Source: Norana najaformis | Taxonomy: Eukaryota > Annelida > Clitellata > Crassiclitellata > Hormogastridae | Reading direction: 5' to 3' | Assembly (NCBI GenBank): GCA_964023275.1 | Contig: OZ029928.1 | Span: forward strand, 2,232,001-2,296,000 | Length of the DNA: 64,000 nt | Shown: positions 11,305 to 21,437 of the stretch, piece after piece | How the letters are laid out: each line of letters begins with the position of its first letter | Numbering within the stretch: the stretch's first letter is position 1 | The notes under the pieces: generated by a model | Seen by the model: the letters and a program-made list of their open reading frames with translations, nothing else | What the model was told of the DNA's origin: nothing | The model's database searches: none | Made by a program: the position numbers and the translations under genes

Positions 11305-12642
11305 TTAGTTTGGGTTGTGTTTTCTGTAGCCTTCGAAGTATGCTAGAGACCAGTTATAACGTTCACTGTTATAGCCATGCATAGAACTCAACAAAGGAGT
11401 TATTGTTTTCCAAATATCCGGAGAAAATGCCTTTAGTGGCATGTAGGCATCGAACTTGCCGTCAAGAGAGCTATTTCCTTTCCACCCACTGCGATCTATT
11501 CGGTCAACTGATGTGTTTCTTGGAATAAACATAACGTGATTACTTCCATATTGTTCTGTCCAATTCTTCATAATGATACTTATCATCATTTGGTCAAGGT
11601 ACCACCCTTGACTTTTGTCTTTAATGACAGGCTGGAGAGCTATTTCACCAAACTCTCTGTATAAAAAATTAAGAATATCTAGACTTGATTTAGGCAGAAA
11701 AGAGTCTTTCTGAGTGATCTTATTCCAAGTCATGACACGCATACCAATATTGGACATTGGTAGCATCTTATATTTCATACCGTAATGTAAAAATGGCGCA
11801 CAGCAGTCGGAGTTCAGAGAGAGTACTGCCATATCTGAACGTAACCGATAAATATCCGGATTAATCGGCCAGAGATCAGCATCGGATGTTACCAGATAGA
11901 CGAAATCTATATCGGCAAATGTTGCACTCAACATATTTGCCGCAAATAGCCTTCCAACCTGACTAATGACTACTGCATTTACTATCGGTGAATAAATGTA
12001 TATTAGAACAGCATCAAGTTCCAGGCATCTTGAAAGGACGTACAGAATTAATGGATCTGAGAAAGATTCATTGGAACAACCAACTACCAAAATAACGCTA
12101 TGGAATCCAATTCTTTTCCAAGCAAGAGTTGTAAGTGGTAAATAAAACATGTAGTCATGTAAATTGACGTTGTCTGTCGTTACAGAAAATACTGCATAAT
12201 TCCTGGAAGAATTTATTGTACCCTCAACACTTAGAAAATTCATCCAGTTTTTATCAGTATCACTTGAAGTCCGTTGGATGCTTTGTTCAGGGTGGCTCTC
12301 TTTGTCGTAGCATTTAATTCTTTTCAAAATCTGACTCTTTAGATCTTCTATTTTTATACGTGATAACGAAATTTCGCCATTTTTCTTAACTCTCGATTCA
12401 TTTGAGACGTTTCTTTTTAAAAATGCAGATGGTGTCCGTTTTATCTGTAATTTGGCCATCACTGATACGGATGACTTCGAAGGCAGATATATATTCAAGC
12501 AGCATATGAAGATTGCAGCCGTAGAAATCATCAAACACAAAATGTTCCTTTTCTTTGATTTTTCCATTTGGAACTTGTCTTTTAAGCAAAAACAACAAAA
12601 ATAATTATTTATAAATGCTCTGTAAGCTTTTTCATATGACAT
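11305..12642 (-). CDS. Intronless type II membrane protein, glycosyltransferase-like
   Basis: A 445-codon uninterrupted ORF, by far the longest non-zinc-finger ORF in the window. A single hydrophobic segment at about residues 33-53 (ILCLMISTAAIFICCLNIYL) follows the basic stretch EKSKKRN, the layout of a Golgi type II protein. The lumenal part holds SDADLWPI at 253-260, a DxD-like metal and sugar-nucleotide motif, and GWYLDQMMIS at 346-355, a pattern common in GT-A glycosyltransferases. Asn-Xaa-Ser/Thr sites are frequent. Met26 just before the basic stretch is an alternative start giving a more typical short cytoplasmic tail. I do not recognise the exact family. A glycosyltransferase role is inferred from the two motifs and topology. 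The lack of introns suggests retroposition or a naturally intronless family; the frame is intact, so it is probably functional. Confidence 0.8.
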   Translation of the reverse strand: MSYEKAYRAFINNYFCCFCLKDKFQMEKSKKRNILCLMISTAAIFICCLNIYLPSKSSVSVMAKLQIKRTPSAFLKRNVSNESRVKKNGEISLSRIKIEDLKSQILKRIKCYDKESHPEQSIQRTSSDTDKNWMNFLSVEGTINSSRNYAVFSVTTDNVNLHDYMFYLPLTTLAWKRIGFHSVILVVGCSNESFSDPLILYVLSRCLELDAVLIYIYSPIVNAVVISQVGRLFAANMLSATFADIDFVYLVTSDADLWPINPDIYRLRSDMAVLSLNSDCCAPFLHYGMKYKMLPMSNIGMRVMTWNKITQKDSFLPKSSLDILNFLYREFGEIALQPVIKDKSQGWYLDQMMISIIMKNWTEQYGSNHVMFIPRNTSVDRIDRSGWKGNSSLDGKFDAYMPLKAFSPDIWKTITPLLSSMHGYNSERYNWSLAYFEGYRKHNPN

Positions 12643-12650
12643 TTTATTTT

Positions 12651-13110
12651 AAGAACTTTGCAGTCCCAAATGCATACAAAGTTGACAAATAATATAAAGC
12701 AAATACCCGGTTTTGCAATTTGTTGCCTAGTACAGCTCCTTCTAAAACATTTACTGCAGGCAGCATAATTTTCCTAGCCGCATTCTTCTTTCTAGCACTG
12801 TTCTCAGGAAGAAGTAAGTATCCTGTATTGGTTATTTTCTTCTCTTTACGGTCTTCAACAGTGTAGCCTACTGCATTAACTCAAGCACTTCAGCTGCTCT
12901 GCGTAATACCCAAGTGATATTTCGTAAATTTCTCCAGCTCTTATTTCCACTGTGTCTAGGTCTTCGAATTTTGTTTTTCTTAGAGTACATAACCCTGACC
13001 TACTGAGCACTTGCTTCATAGAACGTTCATTGCCGTTCATCACTTGTCCTATTACTGGTTTGCTGTGTTCGTCTTCAACATATGCGCCTGAGACCTCGGG
13101 AAACACTATT
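12651..13110 (-). pseudogene. Unidentified coding remnant
   Basis: The minus strand shows two successive open stretches in different frames: 13106-12876 (TKFEDLDTVEIRAGEIYE, ISLGYYAEQLKCL) and about 12840-12651 (YTVEDRKEKKITNTGYLLL, ENSARKKNAARKIM). Both have protein-like composition and would join with one frameshift. It ends a few bases upstream of the start of the glycosyltransferase-like gene on the same strand. I do not recognise the family; a mobile-element ORF is one possibility. Confidence 0.35.
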
Positions 13111-13223
13111 GAAGAATTGAAACATTATAATGTCTTCACTTTCCTAAATTTGTCTGTCTGCTTTCAATGTGCCGTTTATCTTTCATCTTGCAACCGATGT
13201 AATAAGACTATTAGAAATAAATT

Positions 13224-13282
13224 TACAAATTGTAATCATGGTAAAATAATATAATATTATTTTACCATGATTACAATTTGTA
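13224..13282. repeat. 59-bp perfect palindrome
   Basis: Positions 13224-13252 are the exact reverse complement of 13254-13282, with one central base (13253). Each arm is 29 bp and contains AATTGTAATCATGG. No transposon ends or target duplication were recognised around it. Confidence 0.9.
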
Positions 13283-14340
13283 TTTGTATTTAGTACAGTT
13301 TTGAACAACTTCGAAATTTTGTGATGAAAAACCTTGTGGGTATCTAAAATATACTGGAAAACTGGGGCAGCAAATTTTGCGGAAAATATTCCGTTTATTT
13401 CCGGTAACCCTGTTAACAAACGTTATTTGTTAGTTACTGTGAACGTAATTTTTCGCTAATTAGTCACCGGGTTTTAAGCTCGCGTTTACATCTGAATTTT
13501 CTATGACGTAACTCCATGAGTCATTGGTTGTCGACTTGTTTGCGACCAATCAGCCATTGGGTTTGTGACTTGTTTGTGATTGATGATGGCGTCCAGCGAA
13601 GACGCGGGCTGATGTCAGTGCTCAGTGGTTTCTTGCTGGGCATATTCTAAATATACGCCTGTGATTGGTGGGCGTTAGCGCGCATTGACTAACATCTGCT
13701 CTGCATCATAGGCATGTTCCGACAGCTTTTCAGGAATATAAATTTGTTCGGCGGAACGTCGATTCGGTTGGAGTCCCTCGGAGGATTAAGGCATCGAAAG
13801 CGGATATTCGCCGACTTAGAACAGCTGGAGAAAAGAAGATCCGCTCAAAAGACTAAAGCATACCTAGTGGGCATGCTTAGGCAGGATGGATGCTGGCAGG
13901 ACAGGCTATTACAGCAGCTCGCACACACAGATCCTATGCATTACTTCGCTATCAATTTGAACGTATGATGATGCACATATTCTACCGCCATAAACAGCTT
14001 AGTGTGGATATTTTGCCTCCTCTTATGGAAATCAATAAAGACCTTGAATTAAACGCTTGGTCGTCAGCGCTGTAAACGGACCTCGTAAAACGGACGTCAT
14101 TCATTGATAATGAACAATTCCAACTAATAGCACGGTCCTTACTTGGGGACTTTAAAAGGCGTGGCGCCCGTTCAGACGGGCAGCGGTGGCGAAGGATCTC
14201 ACAAGATTAATTCAATGCAAAATGAGCAGGCTCTAGGCCATACGGTCGTTATATAAAATCGTGTACATTTACATTTGTTTACAAAATAATAAAAGTAAGG
14301 TATCCTGTATTCCACAAGAGAGATGTATGGGAGGCGTCTA
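13283..14340. other. Unassigned; two small overlapping plus-strand ORFs
   Basis: ORFs at 13714-13968 (84 codons) and 13890-14075 (61 codons) overlap in different frames. Both have plausible amino-acid composition, but neither has a motif I recognise. AATAAA near 14032 precedes the second stop. They could be two parts of one frameshifted or spliced gene; support is weak. Confidence 0.3.
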
Positions 14341-14349
14341 TCTTCTTTT

Positions 14350-14590
14350 CTTGGCCCTTGGTCCTTGAAATAACGTCCGGCAATGGACGAATCCCAAGGT
14401 CGTGGATGCGGGGCCAGTGCACATCGCAGGACTTGCCGTTTACTTCCCAGCTTACCCTGATACCAAATTATACTGCTTGGTGTGCGAAAATAACTTGCTC
14501 AGGGTCGTTACACGGAGTTGAACCGGCAACCGCATGATCATAGACCAAACCCGTTACCGATAGACCACCGTGCTGCACACATTCACAAAG
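14350..14590 (-). repeat. tRNA-derived SINE (family A)
   Basis: Read on the minus strand, a tRNA-like head carries a box A match (TGGTCTATCGG, 14557-14567) and a box B match (GGTTCAACTCC, 14514-14524) at tRNA-like spacing, so RNA polymerase III could have transcribed it. The head is followed by a non-tRNA body (about 14350-14480) instead of a 3' acceptor stem, so this is a SINE and not a tRNA gene. Confidence 0.6.
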
Positions 14591-14659
14591 GCAGTGCAAA
14601 ACTAATGTTTCGTCACCATTCGTAAATTTTTTTAAACACACGACATTAATTTTCGCCAT

Positions 14660-15339
14660 ACAATAACAGCAGAAAATGTGTTAAATTCTACCCCAATGTA
14701 GAATTGTTATGCATCATCAAGTGAATCTATACAAGAATCAAGAATTTATACAAGAATTCTCAGAATAAGGATCGATGAAATCGCATTTCATTAGGCATAC
14801 ATATGTTAAGTTTGATGCAGTGTTTCGATCGGTTTTGCTTTTCAACAAAGGCGAATTCGAGCTTGCAGAGCAGACATGAAGTCACAGGTAATTTACGCAT
14901 GAATACCTCTGTCAACAGCAGATTAACTTGGCACCTGAAGGTAAACAGCTGGCGATGCGTTCGTTTCGAACTAAGCAGAGCTTGGCAGTTCGTGTACAGC
15001 AGGGCATAGAACATAGAGGGGCTTGGCCAGCCAAGCCTCTGCAATATTCTCAGAATGTGTACCGAGCAATTGATCTGGCCTCGACAGGCTTTGAGCTGCA
15101 AAACCGATAAAGGAAGCTAGGCGTCTGTGGACTGAAAAAAAAATTAAATTTTTTTACGTACTTAACAGTGTACTTAACTGCTTAACGCATTTTTAAATAT
15201 TCTGAGCTAATGACATCACTTTATAATTGTTTTGAAGCCAGACATTACGTAGAAATTCAGTAACATTGATATAGCGGCTTATGCTGGCGTAGGACAAGCC
15301 TGTTTAACTGCATGTTACAGTATTTTTGAACGACGTAAA
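14660..15339. other. No gene recognised
   Basis: Contains only short opposite-strand ORFs near 14760-15110 that shadow one another, with no motifs, plus an A/T-rich stretch near 15138-15156. Confidence 0.35.
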
Positions 15340-15680
15340 ATATATGTCTTGTTGGCTGTGCTCCGCTGTATCTAAGGAAACTCTGCATCCCCCTTTCTTC
15401 CATTCCGGGCCGCAGACCACTGCGTTAGTCGGCTCAGGGTGATCTCGCCGTCCCTCTAGCTCGAACTGCCACCGCTTAGCGCCGCAGCTTTGCTATTGCT
15501 GGCCCTAGCTCTTGGAATGACTTACTTGCCGACCTTCGACGGGAGCTTCTTTCCCTCTCCCCCACCCTCTTCCGTAAGCGCTTGAAGACCGTATTATTCC
15601 CCAGTTCTGGGATGATGGGCCACTGATGAGGCTACTTTGAAGCGGCGCTTTACAAATTTACGATAACGATTACGATGTTT
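15340..15680 (+). mobile_element. CR1-like LINE C-terminus with GATTACG tail
   Basis: Plus-strand reading gives LVGCAPLYLRKLCIPLSS and, in shifted frames, WNDLLADLRRELLSLS-like and RKRLKTVLFP-like blocks. The 3' UTR contains TGAAGCGGCGCTTTACAAAT and ends with ACGATAACGATTACGATG. Same family as the copy at 7245-7675 (LVGSAPIYLRELCVPVSS there). 5'-truncated and inactive. Confidence 0.7.
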
Positions 15681-15879
15681 TAAAAGGCCGCAATCCTAAT
15701 GTGCAATTCAATTATTGTTCGGAGACTATTAGACCAATAGCTATTATGGTTAGTCTGTGATAAGGAAAACACTTATAAACAAAGCAACAGACAAACAAGA
15801 GATATAGCCCTCTCCTCTCATATCTCGCCTTATCTGGCTACCTGGCTGAATTAAAACACAACTCTTTCTCAATATCAAG

Positions 15880-17155
15880 ACTTTATTCCGCCTGGCTACC
15901 ACTTGTGCAACACACTTCGACCCTCTAAATCATCAACTCTTGCAATATCAAAGCGTAGGTCTGGGTTAGACACGGCAAAACTGTTTCCTGGTGTTAGACA
16001 TAGTGGCGATGAGTTTAGTACCTTACTTCCCGTTACAGTACAGGAAGTTGCTAAACTCACCGGAACTGTTCCATCTAAGTCATCACGACTGGACTTCATT
16101 TCGACTTCTCTTGTTAAATCCTGTTCAGATGTGCTTTCTATCCTCATTGCTCGCCTGGCTAATTTCTCCTTTGGTGAAGGCCGTTTTCCCTCAGCATTTA
16201 AAACTGCTCTTGTTACACCTCTACTAAAACCTGATCTTGATAAGGACTGTCTGGCTAATCATCAGCCTATTTCCAATCTGAATAATATCTCCAAACTGCT
16301 TGAACATCTATTTCTCATACGTCTTCAGGGGCATGTAAAATCTTCTCCAAAATTTAGCCCTTTTCAGTCGGCTTATCGTAAACAGCATTCAATTGAGACT
16401 GCTCTTGCTGGCACACTGAACAATATATTTAACTCAATGGATTCTGGCAAAGCATATCTTCTTTTATCCTTTGATTTGAGTGCTGCATTTGATACTGTAG
16501 ATCATGGTATTTTGTTGTCTCGACTCTAAAATTCTTTTGGAATTTCTGATTCTGCTCTTAAGTGCATGTCTTCTTAACTCAAAGATCGTTCTCAACGAGT
16601 GGCAATAAACTTCGATTTGCAGGTCTTGTTTCTACTACATCAAGGCATTTCGTCACATCAGACATTCTCTGACTAATGACATGAATAAAACAGTGGCATG
16701 TGCGCTTGTTGGCTCTCGATTAGATTACGCAAATATACACAGTATATCCTCTTTTATTGTAAAAACGCTCTAGAGAGTTCAAAACTCTCTTTCTAGGGTT
16801 GTTACATGTTCTTCTTTAGCAAATGCATTAGATCGCTTTCGTGAACTTCACTGGCTTCCTGTTGAATAACGAATTAAGTTTAAAATTGCATGCTTGACCT
16901 CTAAGGCTCAGAACACTGGTCTTCCATCATATCTTAATACTTTGTTGACTCCATATCGCCCTCCTCTTGCGTTCTTCTGATACTGGTTTGTTGCAAGAAT
17001 CCAGGTTCAGGACAATTGTAGGATCACGTGCCTTTAACTGTTGTGTTCCTCGCATTTGGAATCGTCTCTCACAAAAGGCCCGACTTGTAAACTCGCTATC
17101 ATCTTTTAAATCACTTCTTAAGACTAACTACTTAACCCTGGCTTTTGCATGATTC
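15880..17155 (+). mobile_element. CR1-like LINE, internally deleted
   Basis: An open frame of 208 codons (15903-16529) covers the fingers and palm of reverse transcriptase: FKTALVTPLLKPDLDKD, a degraded NYRPISNL motif (NHQPISNLNNISKLLEHL), FSPFQSAYRKQHSIETAL and LLSFDLSAAFDTVDHGILL, which carries the first catalytic Asp. The YADD region is missing: sequence jumps at about 16620 to FRHIRHSLTNDMN and SRLDYANIHS. ELHWLPVE-RIKFKIACL and SSDTGLLQESRFRTIVGSRA follow, ending with FKSLLKTNYLTLAFA. So it is a deletion derivative of one LINE copy. It belongs to the CR1/Jockey grade, but to a different family from the neighbouring fragment. Confidence 0.8.
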
Positions 17156-17159
17156 CCTC

Positions 17160-17879
17160 ATGGCCCCTAGTGAACATACATCCGCGCCTCAGATTCAGGC
17201 TTACTGACATTGCGCGCGTTACAAGTGCTTTCAATAAAAAAATAAAAAATAGCCAAATGATTAATTATTGTAATCGAAAAAACAGTCAAAAATTCGAGAT
17301 GTCTACAACATCCAAAGAAAGCTACGATGTGGGAACTAGCTTATTTATAGAAGATCAACCAAAACATAATCGATAGTTGGGTAATTGGAATCGCGATAGA
17401 AATAATAAAAGAGTCAGAAGAGAATATGTGGGAGAAAAGTAATTTCAGTTTTTCACGAAAGACCGGCAAAAGTTTGAAGTGTTGATACGTTCATAGGATG
17501 AATCATTCTCTTAGCAGGTCTTTCACTTAAAACTGAAAACATTTCTTTTCCACAAAATCTTTTCCTGAAACGTACATTTAAAATGAGCGTGAACCCGTAC
17601 CAATCAGAAGCAAGTCAAAAACAAAGTTGACGCGTCGACGTCATGCCGCAGAAATTTTACGTTGTTGTTACATTGTAAAGCTCTGCTATTTACTATAGCA
17701 ACTGACATTACTTTGGGTCTTATACCCAGGTTTAACTGAAACATCAACTCCACTGCGATTGTTCACATATTGCTTCAAACAGGTCAATGTATAGCCGGAT
17801 ATCTCACAATAAGACGAAGTATTTTATAGAAAGAAATTAATCCACTCAGTTATTAACTAAATGCTCTTATTAACAATGG
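17160..17879. other. No gene recognised
   Basis: AT-rich sequence. A short stretch at about 17510-17575 resembles the 3' part of the LINE family at 24500-25067 (TCTTTCACTTAAAACTGAAA). Nothing else stands out. Confidence 0.35.
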
Positions 17880-18016
17880 TAGGAATATTGATAGCATTAA
17901 TATTAGCAGTTGTGGTACCAGTAGTAGCAACACCAGCAGCAGCAACATCAGCAGCAGAGGTAGTAATAGTAATAGTAGGAGCAGTACTAGTAGCTGTTGT
18001 TATTATTGTTGCTACA
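17880..18016 (+). repeat. Imperfect trinucleotide repeat (AGT/AGC/GTT)
   Basis: Interrupted runs of AGC, AGT and GTT trinucleotides (for example CAGCAGCAGCAACATCAGCA) span about 130 bp. No long ORF uses the tract. Confidence 0.75.
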
Positions 18017-18950
18017 TGAAGGCCTCTTTAATTGTATCTCTTAACTCAGTTTAGAAACTCTGCATCTATGTTGGCGTTGTTTCAGAGCGCCATGGATCGA
18101 TACAAATGGATTTACAATTACTAGACCTGAATGGATACAACTTACGGCTTATCACTGCGTTATTCTTCTTCTACGACTGTTGTTTTCGTCTCTCCACAAA
18201 CTCCCTTAGACTTCTACAGACAAGATTGCTCGTTCTTCTAGTGTGTTTTGTAATCGAGGACTTCGGTCGCTGTGTAGCCTACTGGCGTACTTCACGCCCG
18301 TAGTCAAGGGAACGGCAGGTTACTCGCACGGTAATCCCACAAAATTCATATTGGATGGTGAATTTTGATTGGTTCCCTTTTGATTCGATTATTGACAGAT
18401 TGAGGTAGCAGAACAAAGAAGTGCACTTGGTTTAGTTCAACGGCAAAGGCAGCTTATATACTGCTCAGGCTTATAACGACCGACTGACTGCTCTTGTAGA
18501 TGCTAAGGCGTTGTCGCGTCAAAGTCACAACTTGGTTTACGCATTGTGTCAGTTCAAACATTAGGCTAACTGTCATGCTCCAGCACTTCCGTGTCTCTGT
18601 GCATGTGTCCTTGTCTATATCTACAACTATGTATATGCAATGCCTCTTCGCTCTCAGTGTTAGTAATTAATTATTAATTAGCAGCTTTTCTAGCCCCGGC
18701 CTCTAATGTACAAGTTATCAGCCGTTAGCGTTACAGTCAAGCCGGAGTGGCCGAATAGTTTCATTAAAATATATGAATATTATTTTACCCATGTTTAACA
18801 TTAATAATAATCTGAGAACTTCATTAGCGACACTGTAGTAGTGCAACTAAGAAAAATCGTTGTGCAAGACAAATTCGAAGGTGAGTCCGATCGAAAAGTC
18901 AAGAAGGGAATCAAAGGAGACATAAAAACAGTCTACTGATGAAATGAGTT
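18017..18950. other. No gene recognised
   Basis: A 65-codon ORF at 18106-18303 has no motif. Near 18740 the string AGCCGGAGTGGCCGAATAG resembles the 5' start and box A of a class II tRNA, probably a truncated SINE head. Confidence 0.35.
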
Positions 18951-18959
18951 CAACTGATT

Positions 18960-19180
18960 ATGATTTTGGAATGCGACTTTGACTAGAGGCGACCATTGAC
19001 TGATGTCTTGGGCGTTATGATAACGGCGCTGTAGTAGTATTTTAGATTACATTACATTTAGAGATGATTTTTAGTTGAGATCTGAAGGCCAAAACTGACT
19101 TACAGAGCGAACATTTGCCAGAAAAAAGTTCCAGAATCTAGGCGTAGCGGCAGAAAAGGCACGCCTACTTATATCGCATA
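18960..19180 (-). mobile_element. LINE 3' end fragment
   Basis: Minus-strand frames give a CR1-type C-terminal block (FSAATPRFWNFFLANVRSVS-like). A 3' region with CGGCGCTGTAGTAG near 19025 follows, and GCGACCATTGACTGATGTCT at about 18985 recurs with few changes at 62657. It is decayed. Confidence 0.45.
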
Positions 19181-20459
19181 GTCACAGATAAAAACACACG
19201 AGTAGAACCATTAGAAGACAATTAGCCCATTAATTTCGATTAATTCCGCCACTGAAAGAGAACATAGAAATAATGCATGTACTTTGCATATATTTTTTAT
19301 ACTTTTAAACCAGTCGATCCCACTCATCTACGGTTCTAACGCTAATTTTCGATTAAGTAAGTTCTTTGATAATAGAGACATCTGACCAATGCAGTCTATA
19401 TAATTCACACATATATAGTATAGGCTGTGCGTAATGTGCCTCAGCTAAATTCTTTAGCGTCCATATACATAATAGTTCCTCGCATGGGTTGAAGCACCTT
19501 CTTGGATCTGTCACCGTCGACTGGGACACACAGGGGTATAGCGAAGGCTGGTCAAAGTTGTGACGACGGAGGCTGGTATTCGGATGTGCCCTGGGTGTTC
19601 ATATCTCGAATGCTGTCCGTCTGATCCATATCTAATAGGCCAGTATCTATGTTTTCCGCCGACGGTTTCCTCTTATTCATTTTAGGGGCGCTATCCGTCG
19701 GGTCCAATCTATTCATAAGGGCATCCCTATCGTTCCGTTCCTCGAGAGGTGGAGAAGGATGTTAAAAAGAATATGGAGAAGAATGTGGAGGTTGCTGTTG
19801 ATGGCGGTGGCGTTGGAGGAAGAGGATGAAGAGCATGCGGAGGAAAGAGAGGTGTAATAGGTGGTGGAAGTGGTAGTCCTCCGTTAGGATCTCGTCCAGA
19901 CGACGTTTATGTTGGCGAAGCAGTCGCAGACCATGTAGTCGATGAGGTTGCGCTCCCAGTTTTATAGGTGCTGTTGATTGATCAGTTGGCCAAGGGCGCG
20001 GATCTTCAGCCGAACCAGTTCGCCGCTGGAAAGAGACGGCGCAGGAGCTGACTCATAAATACGTCCCACCAAAACCGTAATAGGTTGCTAATATGCACCG
20101 TTTCCGTCTCATATTCCAAGTGACACTTCAGTGTATTATACCTGAATCTTCTTCCTCTAGTGTGTGCGGATCGTTCCAACCAATTGCAAGTGTCATCACC
20201 AGCGAGAGGAAGAGTCGACTGTCCGCCAATGAAGCGTGTTTGGGGACTTCTGTGCAATTTTAATCTCGATAAACGTCTGTCATTTCCTGCCAATTTTCTT
20301 ACTTTTGTCTGTCATCTTTGCCTCACTCGACAGGTACGTTTTTCCTTTAGCGCCTATGTAGACTCCTGTGATAACGAAAAGGTTGGGGTTTGAAGTAAGT
20401 CACAGGGTAGGGTAAGCTGAGGTAAGGAAAGTTATTATCAGGTCAGCTTAAAGGAAAGC
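19181..20459. other. Unassigned, with a purine-rich tract at 19745-19880
   Basis: The interval holds a G/A-rich stretch (GGTGGAGAAGGATG, GGAGGAAGAGGATGAAGAG). A 95-codon minus-strand ORF at 20006-20293 has no recognised domain. Overlapping minus-strand frames near 19900-20060 (GELVRLKIRALGQLINQQ, WERNLIDYMVCDCFANIN) look protein-like but lack a coherent model. Confidence 0.3.
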
Positions 20460-20480
20460 CATATCATTGCGATAATAATA
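20460..20480. repeat. 21-bp direct repeat flanking the gypsy mini-element, left copy
   Basis: The 21 bp ending CATTGCGATAATAATA immediately precede the left LTR and recur exactly at 21417-21437 right after the other LTR. It acts as a target-site duplication but is much longer than the 4-6 bp usual for Ty3/gypsy integrases. Confidence 0.9.
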
Positions 20481-20661
20481 TGTTATTTTATTGACTTCAA
20501 CACGACAACTCCAATCTTGCCAGTTACCGACATTTTATTCTTCTAGACACGTTCTTCTTATACACATGAACACGCCCCCAATCACTGTGCACACATATAT
20601 ACACATCCAGTGTACGCCCTCATCCCGTCACGCCTCACCGGCTAGCAAAACCGTGCTTACA
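20481..20661 (-). repeat. LTR of the mini gypsy element (3' LTR in element orientation)
   Basis: 181 bp, with TG...CA termini, nearly identical to 21235-21416. Confidence 0.9.
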
Positions 20662-21234
20662 TTACCTTTATCCCTCATTTTTCAAGCTCACAAATTGTCT
20701 TTCAAAATTTGTGAACTTGCCACCATTACATACACAACTTATCTCAATAATGCAATCTTATCTACTTTATACATCAATGTAATCTTATCTACTTTATACA
20801 TCACAATCTTGACAAAAAATCAGCAACCGTATTCAACTGCCCTTTCTTGTAATGTATTACTATATCAAAGGTTTGTAACGCTAATGCCCACCGTACCAAT
20901 TTGGCAGACTTCGACATAGATTCGGTTAAATAAGTGAGTGGGTTATGGTCCGTGTAAACATTAATTTTGGATCCAATAACAATTTCTTTCAATTTGTTCA
21001 ATGCCCAAACTATGGCATAAGCCTCATTCTCAACAGTAGCATATCACATCCACTTGTAAAAGGAGGTTACATTATGTCAAAAGGAGAAGTTGAAGAGAAG
21101 AAAGACCACTTGTATCTCTTCTGACAAAATTCTGTGACGACCTGTTATAAGTCTGTCCATACCTAACTGGTTCTTTTTGTTCCGTACCCACTGGAAAATT
21201 TGTTCTGGTCCCACCGCTGCCACCAAATGTGAAC

Positions 21235-21416
21235 TGTTATTTTATTGACTTCAACACGACAACTCCAATCTTGCCAGTTACCGACATTTTTTTTCTTCTA
21301 GACACGTTCTTCTTATACACATGAACACGCCCCCAATCACTGTGCACACATATATACACATCCAGTGTACGCCCTCATCCCGTCACGCCTCACCGGCTAG
21401 CAAAACCGTGCTTACA
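21235..21416 (-). repeat. LTR of the mini gypsy element (5' LTR in element orientation)
   Basis: 182 bp; partner of 20481-20661. It is followed directly by the right copy of the 21-bp flanking repeat at 21417-21437. Confidence 0.9.
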
Positions 21417-21437
21417 CATATCATTGCGATAATAATA

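Larger units (their letters stand above)
20481..21416 (-). mobile_element. Miniature Ty3/gypsy LTR retrotransposon (936 bp)
   Basis: Two direct repeats of 181 and 182 bp (20481-20661 and 21235-21416) begin TGTTATTTTATT and end GTGCTTACA on the plus strand. They differ only in one short T-rich run, which implies recent insertion. The internal 573 bp is read on the minus strand. Just inside the 5' LTR is GGTGGCAGCGGTGGG, where a primer-binding site should be. Just before the 3' LTR is GAGGGATAAAGGTAA, a polypurine tract. The only coding remnant is about 80 codons of RNase H (21045-20801: VENEAYAIVWALNKL, VYTDHNPLTYLTE, YKKGQLNTVADFLSRL, stop). Gag, protease, reverse transcriptase core and integrase are absent, so it must have been moved by proteins of an autonomous relative. 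AATAAA lies within the LTR. An approximately 27-bp tandem duplication sits at 20750-20805. Confidence 0.9.

Noticed and set aside
14490-14580. tRNA gene on the minus strand
   Set aside because: Box A and box B are present, but there is no convincing acceptor stem and a non-tRNA body follows, so it is a SINE.
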